Positions 35,422-43,060 of a stretch of 64,000 nucleotides of DNA are shown one piece after another. Source of the DNA: CAXMQZ01 sp963707075 (GTDB lineage: Bacteria; Acidobacteriota; Thermoanaerobaculia; Multivoradales; JAHEKO01); assembly GCA_963707075.1 (NCBI GenBank), contig CAVPOX010000006.1:184482-248481 (forward strand), read 5' to 3'. Position 1 is the stretch's first letter; each line of letters begins with the position of its first letter. The notes below the pieces were generated by a model. The model did no database searches. It was not told the origin of the DNA and saw only the letters and a program-made list of their open reading frames with translations. The position numbers were made by a program, and so were the translations under genes.

Positions 35422-36125
35422 AGCGCCGTGACGAACAGTATGTGACCAGCCGAGTGGGCGAGAATGACGATCCAGAGGTTCCGTCCGCAGAGCAAGTAAC
35501 TTGCCCCCCAGACCAATCCCATGATGGCGGTCATAAGCATGCCGCCCACGCCCCACTGAAAATGGATGAGGCTGAAAAGAGCGGCCTGTGCAAGAACAGC
35601 CAGGAGAGCACTGTTGGGATAGTCCTCAAAGAGGGTCTCGAATCGTCCGATGAAGAAGCCCCGAAAGATGATCTCTTCCGGAATTGATGCGGTCAGCGGA
35701 AGGAGCAGGGCAAAGGCGATGGCGGCTGGAAGATTGCCTGCTATGTCGGCATAGCGGGAAAAGTCCGGTTCCGGCAGCTCGATAAAGAGCGAGACCAGCT
35801 TGGGTACAAGGGTCTCGCCTGCGATGAATGCTCCGAGAATCCCCGCCACCCAGAAGGGGACTGTCGACCATCGCTTGGGCCGTTTGAACCCGAGGTCGCT
35901 CCAGGAGTCTTTCCGAAAATGGACCAGCGCAAGAGCGGTCAGAGCCCCGACGACCATGGAAGAGACGCCGCGGGCAGCTTCGCCCACGTTGATCAGGCCC
36001 CTGGCATTTGCCTGATCCTCGAGTGCAAGCGCGACCAGGGCTGCGCCGATCACGATCAGGATGTCCATGAAGGCGCCTTTCCTATTCGCAGCAGCGTCGA
36101 TCACTGGTCTTGTGGGCTCGTGCAT
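35394..36125 (-). CDS. CPBP family intramembrane metalloprotease
   Basis: A 243-aa membrane protein with several hydrophobic helices. The CPBP/CAAX-protease motifs are present in order: EExxxR as EEIIFR, F-x-x-x-H as FSLIHF, and a final helix with HSAGH. These residues bind the metal within the membrane in this family; bacterial members process membrane proteins or take part in bacteriocin self-immunity. The ATG at 36125 has AGGAG upstream. It is divergent from the TetR gene with 77 bp between them. Substrate unknown. Confidence 0.82.
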   Translation of the reverse strand: MHEPTRPVIDAAANRKGAFMDILIVIGAALVALALEDQANARGLINVGEAARGVSSMVVGALTALALVHFRKDSWSDLGFKRPKRWSTVPFWVAGILGAFIAGETLVPKLVSLFIELPEPDFSRYADIAGNLPAAIAFALLLPLTASIPEEIIFRGFFIGRFETLFEDYPNSALLAVLAQAALFSLIHFQWGVGGMLMTAIMGLVWGASYLLCGRNLWIVILAHSAGHILFVTALYLADPTTL

Positions 36126-36162
36126 GATTGACTTCTCCTTTCGGCTGGCCCGAATTGGACCC

Positions 36163-36202
36163 TTAACAATAACGCCGATATCGCCTATAATAACGACGTT
36201 AT
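36163..36202 (+). promoter_or_regulatory. tetR-type promoter with overlapping operator
   Basis: TTAACA (36163-36168) and TATAAT (36186-36191) are 17 nt apart. ATAACG-A-CGTTAT (36190-36202), a perfect 6-bp inverted repeat, overlaps the -10 and the start point, and a further ATAACG half-site lies at 36169-36174, 21 bp away. The ATG is at 36203. This arrangement suits autorepression by the TetR protein and control of the divergent CPBP gene. Confidence 0.6.
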
Positions 36203-36793
36203 ATGAAAAAAGTCAATACAAGAGACCGCATTATGCAGGCGGCCCTCGAGCTGTTCGCGGCGCAGGGCTTCCGAAAGACGTCGATCGCGCGCATCGAGAC
36301 TGAAGCCGGCTTGGTGCCACGCGCCGGGGCCTTCTACCGTCACTTCGAAAGCAAGGAGGCGCTGCTCGTCGAGCTCGCGAGAGGTCATGTCTCCGAGACG
36401 CCCGAGGGATTCGGCCTCGACAGGCTGGCCGACTTCGGCGACACCCGAGCGGAGCTGGTCGCGGTCGCGCTGAAATACGAGGAGGCCATGATCCGGCAAC
36501 GACCGTTCACCCGGCTCATCCAGGAAGTCCGTCTCCTCGATATCGGGGCCGAACTAGAGGACGAGCTCAACGCGGACATGGCGGCTGCGCTCGTAGCTTG
36601 GATTCGGGACAAGCCGGCTGCGGATGGACTTTCAGAAGAGCAGCTGGCGGCCCTGGTCGTCACCGTGTTTGGTGGCTGGCTGTTCTACCTGTCCCTGATC
36701 GAGCGTGGCGTGAGCGCTGGTCCGCTGGACCGCGACACTATGCTCAGCGAATGGGCTTCGCTTTGGGCGTCGTTCCTCGACACCAAGTCGTGA
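36203..36793 (+). CDS. TetR/AcrR family transcriptional regulator
   Basis: A 196-aa regulator. The N-terminal helix-turn-helix is classical (MQAALELFAAQGFRKTSIAR, then AGAFYRHFESKEALLVEL). The C-terminal helical ligand domain is divergent, so the inducer is unknown. It sits head to head with the CPBP protease, and a palindrome overlaps its own promoter, so it probably represses itself and perhaps that protease. Confidence 0.85.
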   Translation: MKKVNTRDRIMQAALELFAAQGFRKTSIARIETEAGLVPRAGAFYRHFESKEALLVELARGHVSETPEGFGLDRLADFGDTRAELVAVALKYEEAMIRQRPFTRLIQEVRLLDIGAELEDELNADMAAALVAWIRDKPAADGLSEEQLAALVVTVFGGWLFYLSLIERGVSAGPLDRDTMLSEWASLWASFLDTKS

Positions 36794-36826
36794 GGGCGGT
36801 CCCTTGGCCACGAGCTTCAGTCCGAT

Positions 36827-36985
36827 GGCCTGGCCGGCCCTCGGCGGTGGGCAAGGCAGATCCAGCGCTCGATCCTGCCGTTCTGCTCGAACAGGTTGAA
36901 CAGCAGCCGCAGGGAGGCAATGGTCGAGTGGTCGCGAACCGAGGCGAGCGCGAAGCCCAGGTCTTGGCCAGCCGCAACCTCCCTA
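36827..36985 (-). pseudogene. Unidentified coding remnant
   Basis: A minus-strand frame without a clear start reads GQDLGFALASVRDHSTIASL, then a helical stretch containing FEQNGRIERWICLAHRRG, and stops at 36827. Composition looks coding. I cannot place it in a family; it may be the end of a gene cut by the same events that truncated its neighbours. Confidence 0.25.
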
Positions 36986-37045
36986 AAGTTTCCTCAGGGC
37001 CCGGTTATCAGCCGACAGGGGCCAACAACACTGGAGGAACTTGGC

Positions 37046-37768
37046 TCAATTCACTTCCGTGAGCGACCAGGCGGAAGTGTCCCCAGATTCGAAACCGTCG
37101 GTGAAGGGTAGGGAACGCTGGACATCGAAGCGGGCTTCGCACTGGCGGTCGGCGGACAGCGTGACGGAACCGTCGGCGCAGTCGGCATCGCCAGACCAAC
37201 CGCCGAAGGTCGAGCCAGGCTCCGGGGTGGCGGTGAGGGTGTGACCCGTGACGGCGTCGAGGCAGCCGCTTCCGGCTCTGGAGAGCACGTAGTCGTGCAT
37301 GCGCTCGGGCACGCGCTCGGGGAAGACACCGTAAGCGTGACTACTGCCGTCGAGCACGCTGCCGCCAAAGGTCAGGGCGATGTTGCCGTAGGAGCCAGAG
37401 CGCAGGTGGCAGTAGCTCATGATCGTGCCGCAACCCTGACCCGATCCCGGGCAACCGTCCGGCAAAGCGGTCGGGCCGCCATAACAGCCGGACTGGTTGT
37501 AGCAGGGGTCGACGGGGTCGGCCCAGGAGGCATCCGGGATGCCGTTGTAGCAGTGGGTGTGCGGCGAGTTGAAGTTGTGACCGATCTCGTGGCTGACGAC
37601 AATGATGTCCCAGACGGGGGGCACAGGATCGGCAGGGTCGAAGTTGCCCTTGAGCGAGGCACTGACGCCGTAGCCGTAGCTGTTGCTGCACAGGGCTCCG
37701 ACCCAGGCGATGCCGCAGCCGGTGTTCTTGCCGCTGAGCAGGTGTGCGATGGCCCGCATCCACCGCCG
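37046..37768 (-). pseudogene. M12B-type zinc metalloprotease, 5' truncated, with FESGD-type tail
   Basis: The catalytic domain is recognisable from about 37760: HLLSGKNTGCGIAWVG, then VVSHEIGHNFNSPHTH, which holds the H-E-x-G-H-x-x-x-x-x-H zinc motif, and GTIMSYCH, which supplies the Met-turn. A repeat domain with GGWSGDADCADGSVTL resembles the divergent InlB-like repeat, and the end is PFTDGFESGDTSAWSL. The prodomain is missing; a short signal-like ORF in another frame (around 37883-37780) may be what is left of the original 5' end. The frame remains open upstream without homology. Confidence 0.7.
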
Positions 37769-37979
37769 GTGGCTGGCTTTGCGCCTCGGCGCGGCCGAGG
37801 GCCAGGAGCCCGCAAGCGACGCGACCCAGGATGAGCACCGCTCGCGGGTGAAAGAGCAGGTGGCTGAGGGCAGAGCGCGACATGGTGACCCGTTGAACCT
37901 TTGGACCCCTTCAAGGTAGAGGGAGATCGCGCTGGCGGCAGCGAAAGCGATCACACCACCGGGGAGGGAATGAGCGCGG

Positions 37980-38489
37980 TCAACCGACAGGATCGATCGC
38001 CAACCGCTTGCGCTCGAGTCGCATGAAGTAGAGCGAAGCGATCGACACCAGGCAATAGGCGGCAAAGAAATAGAACCCCCGGTGAATCTCGGCACCCAGG
38101 TTGTCGGTCGCCTTGGCCGACAGATAGGCGACGTAGACCCCAACCAGGAAGACATCCGCCATCGACCACTTGCTGATGGAGTCGATGAAGCGGTGCAGGC
38201 GCAGCTTTGCTTTGATGTCGCGGAGCGCCAACACCACGAGCAGAGTGATCGCCTTGGCGAACGGCACGATCACACTGAACAGCAGGATCAGGCCGGCGAC
38301 AAAGTTGTTGCCCGACTCGTGCAGGCTCCGGACGGTCTGGATGATCGATCGCGTCTCGGTGAAGATCTCACGTTGAACTCCCATGAACTCGAGGGAGGCG
38401 CTGATCGTCAGCAGCGGCTGGAGGAGGCCTGGAACAAGCAAGATGAACGAAAGCACGATGAGGGCGAAGGCAACCTTGTTTGTCTGCAT
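37980..38489 (-). CDS. PqiA-family membrane protein
   Basis: A 169-aa protein with about four hydrophobic helices. The pattern matches paraquat-inducible protein A: GLILLFSVIVPFAKAITLLV, where P-x-x-K is typical, then SKWSMADVFLVGVYVAYLSA, the S-M-x-D-V-F signature. In E. coli PqiA works with MCE proteins in envelope lipid transport; no pqiB is in view. The downstream region holds the truncated protease. Confidence 0.75.
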   Translation of the reverse strand: MQTNKVAFALIVLSFILLVPGLLQPLLTISASLEFMGVQREIFTETRSIIQTVRSLHESGNNFVAGLILLFSVIVPFAKAITLLVVLALRDIKAKLRLHRFIDSISKWSMADVFLVGVYVAYLSAKATDNLGAEIHRGFYFFAAYCLVSIASLYFMRLERKRLAIDPVG

Positions 38490-38563
38490 GGGCCGGGATC
38501 CTAACGGATTGCTGAAGCGATATCTCCCTGACCCAGTCAGAAGACCGGGTCCAGTCCAGGCAG

Positions 38564-38569
38564 TAGAAT
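38564..38569 (+). promoter_or_regulatory. -10 hexamer TAGAAT for the SUMF1 gene
   Basis: TAGAAT ends 10 nt before the ATG at 38580, the same layout as at the kinase genes at 1049 and 9085. Confidence 0.4.
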
Positions 38570-38579
38570 CGCCAGCCAG

Positions 38580-39422
38580 ATGGAGGAGTCGAGAAGAGGA
38601 GAGCGCTCGAGTCGGAAATGCTGCTTAGGGGTACAGGTTCTCGCCGGTGCTTGCTGCGCGATGCTGGCTGGAGCTGCCGAGCGCGTCTGGGTCGAGCCCG
38701 TCTCCGGCATCGAGCTCGTCTACATTCCCGCCGGGTCGTTTCGGATGGGGACTCCCGAGGGGGAGGAGCGGCGTGAGGTCGGGGAGGTCCTGCACCCTGT
38801 CGTCCTCACGCGCCCTTTCTACATGGGTCGATTCGAGGTCACACAGGCCCAGTGGCAGGCGGTCATGGGCGTCCAGCCCAGCCACTTCTCGGCCTGTGGC
38901 GCCGACTGCCCGGTCGAGAACGTGAGCTATCTGGACATTCAGGACTTCCTCGCCCGGCTCAGCGCGCGCAGCGGCGAGCGGTTTCGCCTGCCGACGGAAG
39001 CGGAATGGGAGTACGCCTGCCGGGCGGGGACGACCTCCCCCTTCAGCGTTGGGGAGGCTCTCACCCTGACGGATGCGAACTTCGATGCGCGGCTCGAAGC
39101 CGAGGCCAGCTTTCGCGGCGCTCCGACCCCCGTCGGAACCTTCGCTCCGAACCCCTGGGGCCTGTACGACATGCACGGCAACGTCTGGGAATGGTGTCTG
39201 GACTGGCGTTGCGCCTACCCGCAGGAGCTGGCCGAGGATCCGATCGGAGATTGCGACTCCGGTTTGCGCGTGATTCGCGGCGGCAGCTGGTACTACGGGT
39301 CAGACAGTGCCCGCTGCGGGCTGCGGTACACCCACAGTCCCGAGGACTCGGGCCCGAGCCTCGGCTTTCGCGTGGTCCGCGAGATCCCTGCGAGCCAGCA
39401 GGCTGAAACCGCTCCGCCATAG
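38580..39422 (+). CDS. Secreted SUMF1/FGE-sulfatase-domain protein
   Basis: A 280-aa protein with a hydrophobic leader near residues 15-32 followed by a full formylglycine-generating-enzyme-like domain: YIPAGSFRMGT, FEVTQAQWQAVMG, FRLPTEAEWEYACRAG, GLYDMHGNVWEWCLDW, RVIRGGSW and LGFRVVR. Cysteines are present, but the paired active-site cysteines of true FGE are not evident, so it is more likely one of the many non-catalytic or unknown-function members. Transcription appears nearly leaderless. Confidence 0.8.
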   Translation: MEESRRGERSSRKCCLGVQVLAGACCAMLAGAAERVWVEPVSGIELVYIPAGSFRMGTPEGEERREVGEVLHPVVLTRPFYMGRFEVTQAQWQAVMGVQPSHFSACGADCPVENVSYLDIQDFLARLSARSGERFRLPTEAEWEYACRAGTTSPFSVGEALTLTDANFDARLEAEASFRGAPTPVGTFAPNPWGLYDMHGNVWEWCLDWRCAYPQELAEDPIGDCDSGLRVIRGGSWYYGSDSARCGLRYTHSPEDSGPSLGFRVVREIPASQQAETAPP

Positions 39423-39436
39423 TGCCGGCCGCGCCG

Positions 39437-40714
39437 TCAGGGACTCTCACCCAGACTGGCGTCCCACACGAGCGGGAGAAAGCCCTGGTAGCGACGCCCC
39501 TCGCCGTAGGGATCGGCGAACAGTCCCTCTTCGACCAGGATCCGGTTGGCGAACCCGAAGACGAAGTGCCAGATCTCGGTATAGACGCGCTCGAAAGGCA
39601 CGCCGTTGCGCAGCGGTGTCAGGTCGGCGAGGGACTCTCGGACGGATTCGTAGTGCTCCTCGTGCCACGCCAACATGATTTCTCGGCCCAGGCCCACCAT
39701 CGCCGCCACGCGCTCGGCATCCTCGGCCTGGAGCACCAGCGCCTTGGCCTGCCAGGCGTCTCCAGCGGGCTCGATGTACTCCGCTGCTTCGAGAAACGCC
39801 AAGATCGGCTCGAGCTTGGTCCGATCGATCCCGGTCCCTGCCGAGAGCGTCTCGACCTCCTGGGCCCGGCTGCCCAGCTCCATCATCACGCGCGCCACAT
39901 CGGCTGAGATATCCGGCTCGTAGACAGCGAACATGCGATTCGCGGCTCTCGTCTCCTCCTCGAGCTCGTCGTAGCCCCGAAACGAGGTGGCATTCCTCCA
40001 GAACAGATCGGGCAGGGCGAAGCGGGGGAGTGAGTGATGATCGCCGAAGGTCGTCAGCTTGACGCCCTCGACTTCGGCGTTGTGACTGCCCCAATAGAAG
40101 CCACGCCGCGAGATTCCGGCACCTTGCTCCTTGGCCCAGGGAGTGAAGGCGTCGTCGTCGATCTGGCGCTGGGCGCCGAGTCGCCAACCTTTTTCCTCGG
40201 TCAAGTCGAGCCCGTCCCAGTCGAGCGAGAAGCACCCGAGCACGAAGTAGAGGAACTCGGCCGAGAGATCGTGGCCCGGCTGATTGTGACCTTGGGCGAT
40301 GGCTTCCAGTTCGTTTCGATGCTCCAGGACGGCGCTGGCGAGTTGTCGCCCGAACGGCTCCGAGACTTCCAGGATTCGGAGTTGGTCCTCGACGCGCAAG
40401 AGATTGAAATCGATCCAGTACTTCCCGTCCTGTTCGCGCAGGAGGCCGACGGCCACCATGTCGTCGACGGTGAAGGGCTGATCGCCCAGCGCCGCGGCGA
40501 TCTCTACTTTGGTTTGCGGTCGCTCGGATAGGTCCAGCATCAGCCTCTGGACGGTCTCGGAACGGAGCATCGCGGTGGGGTTTCGCGCCGGCTCCGAGGG
40601 AGCCTGCCCGGTGACCCCGACCTGGAGCAGACCACCTTCAGTGGCGAAACCGTGCGAACCACCCGCCATGACAAGGCCGAGCAAGACGAAGCCGTGGATG
40701 ACGATTCGACGCAT
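39437..40714 (-). CDS. Exported protein of unknown family
   Basis: A 425-aa protein with a signal peptide (MRRIVIHGFVLLGLVMAGGS, cleavage after HGFA). The mature part includes a short winged-helix-like stretch (TKVEIAAALGDQPFTVDDMV), several long helices with many Glu and Trp, and a C-terminal half where a second similar unit (VETLSAGTGIDRTKLEPILA) appears. I do not recognise a named domain. The open frame extends upstream of 40714, but that ATG begins the signal peptide. It is convergent with the SUMF1 gene, 14 nt apart. Confidence 0.6.
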   Translation of the reverse strand: MRRIVIHGFVLLGLVMAGGSHGFATEGGLLQVGVTGQAPSEPARNPTAMLRSETVQRLMLDLSERPQTKVEIAAALGDQPFTVDDMVAVGLLREQDGKYWIDFNLLRVEDQLRILEVSEPFGRQLASAVLEHRNELEAIAQGHNQPGHDLSAEFLYFVLGCFSLDWDGLDLTEEKGWRLGAQRQIDDDAFTPWAKEQGAGISRRGFYWGSHNAEVEGVKLTTFGDHHSLPRFALPDLFWRNATSFRGYDELEEETRAANRMFAVYEPDISADVARVMMELGSRAQEVETLSAGTGIDRTKLEPILAFLEAAEYIEPAGDAWQAKALVLQAEDAERVAAMVGLGREIMLAWHEEHYESVRESLADLTPLRNGVPFERVYTEIWHFVFGFANRILVEEGLFADPYGEGRRYQGFLPLVWDASLGESP

Positions 40715-40934
40715 AAGCAACGGGTTCCTCCCGAAGTGTGCGCTCAACGATAACCTCTCTTTGACGAAGGGGTCCACCTGGATCGTGATGTGGTTACCCC
40801 TCCCCATTCCACAGCAGCCTTGGGCGGCCGGGTGCGCCCCGGGCCGAGGCTTTCGAGAGGAGCTTGCGCGAGTGGGTCCTGTCTCGCAACCCGCTGCCTG
40901 GCCCGCGATGCGAGCCCCGCCTTCCGTGCTACCT

Positions 40935-42380
40935 TCAGTTCTGCGTATCGAGGCCACCGCGCAGAGCTTCGAGGGCCCTGTTGAGATCGAGGCTCTCCCC
41001 GTACCAGCCGGGCAGGCCGCTCATGCGATCGATCTCCAGACCCTGGCGCCAGTTGCTGCGGGAAAGCGCGACCGCGGACTCGCCGGGCACTTCGGGTGGT
41101 GGCGGTGCTGCAGGAATGGGACTGCCCTCGGATGAGTAGAACCGACAGCTGCCGTCGGCATCGAGGACGACGCGAAATCCTCCTTCGTGCAGAGCGCGGT
41201 GGTGGAAGCGACAGAGCAACATGAGATTGTCGAGATTGGTTTCGCCACCGTCGGCCCAGTGTTCGACATGGTGGGCGTCGCAGTGCTGGACGGTGCAGCC
41301 CGGAAAGCGACAGCCGCCATCGCGGTGGTTCAGGGCGCGTCGCATGGCGGGGTGAATGGCCCGTGTCTTCCGCCCGACATCGAGCACCGTGCCAGCGGCG
41401 TCGGACGACATGACGACACGACTCGCCTCGCAGGCGATCCGCCGAGACGTTTCAGCTGAAACGTATTCTCCCGACTCCAGCTCTCCCAGGTCGGGAGCTT
41501 TCGGGTCGGGTCGCGGCGACGTTTCAGCTGAAACGTCCAGGGCTCCCGCCGCGCCAGGTCGCTCGGGCGAGTCAGCCTGCAAATGAACCACGACCTGATA
41601 GCGGTCGCCGACCGTGCCCGGATCGAGGCCAGCCTCGAGGGCGCTCTCGGCCAGAAGCTCGAGGGCGTCGGCGCGCCGCTGTTCGATCGGGATCTCCTGC
41701 CACTGCACCTGGTCGGATGCGTTTTGCGTCTCCCCGTCTCCGGCCTGCCGAAAGAGGGCTTCCATCGCGGCCTCGATCGCCTTGGTGAACATGGCCCCAA
41801 CCTCTGGGGTGAGCCGGCCCCTGAGGACCAGCATGCCGTCCTCGTCGGTGTAGGTGCTGAGCGAGCGGTGTTCGTGGATGCGCTGCCCCTCTTCCATCGC
41901 CGCGAAGCGGTCGACGCGGCGCCAGGCACGCACCAGAGACTCGACGTGGGCCGCGGTTCCGGAGAGCGCGAACTCGAGCAGCTCGGTCTCGTTTTCGGGT
42001 TTGGCGACGCGAGTCAGGGCCCGCACCTTGGAGTAGGAGAGCTTCCCCTGTCGCATGGCGTCGCTGATCCTGGGCAGGTCCTCCAGCGCCCGGGCGACCC
42101 GCACCTTCTCGCGAGCGGCGCCGAGATCGAGACCGGTGCGCCAGTTGAGCCAGTGGGCGCAGGAGCGGAAGCCGGTGCCCCAACCGCCCCGTTGGTCGAA
42201 CTCGCGGATCAGGACAAGCAGCCGGTAGGTTGCCGCCTGGATGTGGGCCGAGAGCTCGGCGATGGCGTCGCCCAGACGGTCCAGATCGGCGTTGGGATCT
42301 TCGCAGTCGATGAAGGGGGGAGCGGGCTTCGGTTCGAGCGGGAAGCCGTTGACCCTTGATGGCGATTCAAAGTCGAGCAT
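40935..42380 (-). CDS. DUF222/HNH endonuclease-domain protein carrying palindromic repeats
   Basis: A 481-aa protein. The N-terminal half is DUF222-like (helical; GFRSCAHWLNWRTGLDLGAA, LPRISDAMRQGKLSYSKVRA, MLVLRGRLTPEVG). The C-terminal HNH nuclease motif is CRFPGC, then CDAHHVEHWADGG and NLDNLMLLCRFHHRALHEGG. Between the two halves a linker holds DVSAETS and YVSAETS, each encoded by the 18-bp palindrome ACGTTTCAGCTGAAACGT, 72 bp apart. AGGAG precedes the ATG at 42380. Such proteins are frequent in multiple copies; target DNA unknown. Confidence 0.85.
   Translation of the reverse strand: MLDFESPSRVNGFPLEPKPAPPFIDCEDPNADLDRLGDAIAELSAHIQAATYRLLVLIREFDQRGGWGTGFRSCAHWLNWRTGLDLGAAREKVRVARALEDLPRISDAMRQGKLSYSKVRALTRVAKPENETELLEFALSGTAAHVESLVRAWRRVDRFAAMEEGQRIHEHRSLSTYTDEDGMLVLRGRLTPEVGAMFTKAIEAAMEALFRQAGDGETQNASDQVQWQEIPIEQRRADALELLAESALEAGLDPGTVGDRYQVVVHLQADSPERPGAAGALDVSAETSPRPDPKAPDLGELESGEYVSAETSRRIACEASRVVMSSDAAGTVLDVGRKTRAIHPAMRRALNHRDGGCRFPGCTVQHCDAHHVEHWADGGETNLDNLMLLCRFHHRALHEGGFRVVLDADGSCRFYSSEGSPIPAAPPPPEVPGESAVALSRSNWRQGLEIDRMSGLPGWYGESLDLNRALEALRGGLDTQN
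41447..41536. repeat. Pair of 18-bp palindromes in the HNH gene
   Basis: ACGTTTCAGCTGAAACGT occurs at 41447-41464 and 41519-41536, exactly 72 bp apart. The intervening sequence is related to that between the pair at 59526-59615. Flanks on both sides also resemble those copies and the one at 63257. Confidence 0.85.
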
Positions 42381-42675
42381 GGTGGAAACTCCTTCAGAAG
42401 ACGTCCGGCCCTTTCAGCAGCTGCCAGCCGCCACGGTGGCTGCCAGCTCTGTTGCTACAAATAGAGACGGAAACCGGCCGGAGTTTCTTGCATCCCGGAT
42501 GGGATTGTTCTCGATACCCGCAAAGTCAGCATTCCGACCTCCCGAGCCCCAGGATGCCCTCACAGCCTCTCAGGGCTTGACAACCGAAACATGTGAATCG
42601 ATCTCGTAGAAGAGCCCGGGCCGCTGCCGAATGCAACGCCACCCTTGGGATGGATGCCCTCGCGGCGCAGGTCAC
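42381..42675. other. Intergenic region between HNH gene and the gene at 42727
   Basis: No gene seen. An imperfect stem (CTGCCAGCC...GGTGGCTGCCAG) lies near 42420-42450. Confidence 0.35.
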
Positions 42676-42708
42676 ATGACAGCTCCTGTCATCGACGACG
42701 AGTATCCT
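42676..42708 (+). promoter_or_regulatory. Dyad plus TATCCT element upstream of 42727
   Basis: ATGACAG-CTC-CTGTCAT (42676-42692) is followed after 11 nt (measured from CTGTCA) by TATCCT (42703-42708), then 18 nt to the ATG. The same core dyad, hexamer and both spacings occur at 58783-58833 before a remnant of a related gene. Probably an operator and -10. Confidence 0.55.
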
Positions 42709-42726
42709 GAATACAGGACGAACGCC

Positions 42727-43044
42727 ATGACCTTCCCACCCGAGCTACGCAACTTCGTCGATCGAGAGGCCTGGACCTACGCCAAGACCATGCCCAAGTG
42801 GCCGCACGAGTACCTGGTGCGCGAGCGCGTCGGGGATGAGGGCCTCTTCGTCAGACTGATCGAGCACATCCGCTCGCACGGGTACGAAGGCACCTTCTAT
42901 TCGAGGAAGATCACCTACTACGATGAAGATGGCCTGACCTACTGGACGATGGGGGCGCCGGTGGAGGAGACCACCATCATCAACCGCTGCCAGAAAGAGA
43001 ACACCTACGAAGTGCGACGCGACGAAGGCCGGCTGCCGGAGTAG
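42727..43044 (+). CDS. Small conserved hypothetical protein
   Basis: A 105-aa cytoplasmic protein of unknown function. Notable parts are PPELRNFVDREAWTYAKTMP, HEYLVRERV and YYDEDGLTYWTMGAP, followed by a T-T-I-I-N-R-C segment that recurs in small hypothetical proteins of many bacteria. I chose the ATG at 42727 because a related remnant at 58833 begins at the equivalent codon with identical promoter spacing. It is convergent with the GH18-like gene. Confidence 0.6.
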   Translation: MTFPPELRNFVDREAWTYAKTMPKWPHEYLVRERVGDEGLFVRLIEHIRSHGYEGTFYSRKITYYDEDGLTYWTMGAPVEETTIINRCQKENTYEVRRDEGRLPE

Positions 43045-43060
43045 ACCGGCTCCGCCTCGT

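Noticed and set aside
37770..37883. Separate small exported protein starting MSRSALSHLLFHPRAVLIL
   Set aside because: It runs into the protease remnant in another frame and is better explained as the cut 5' end of that gene.
38580..39422. Formylglycine-generating enzyme for sulfatases
   Set aside because: The SUMF1 fold is clear, but the catalytic cysteine pair is not evident and no sulfatase gene is nearby.
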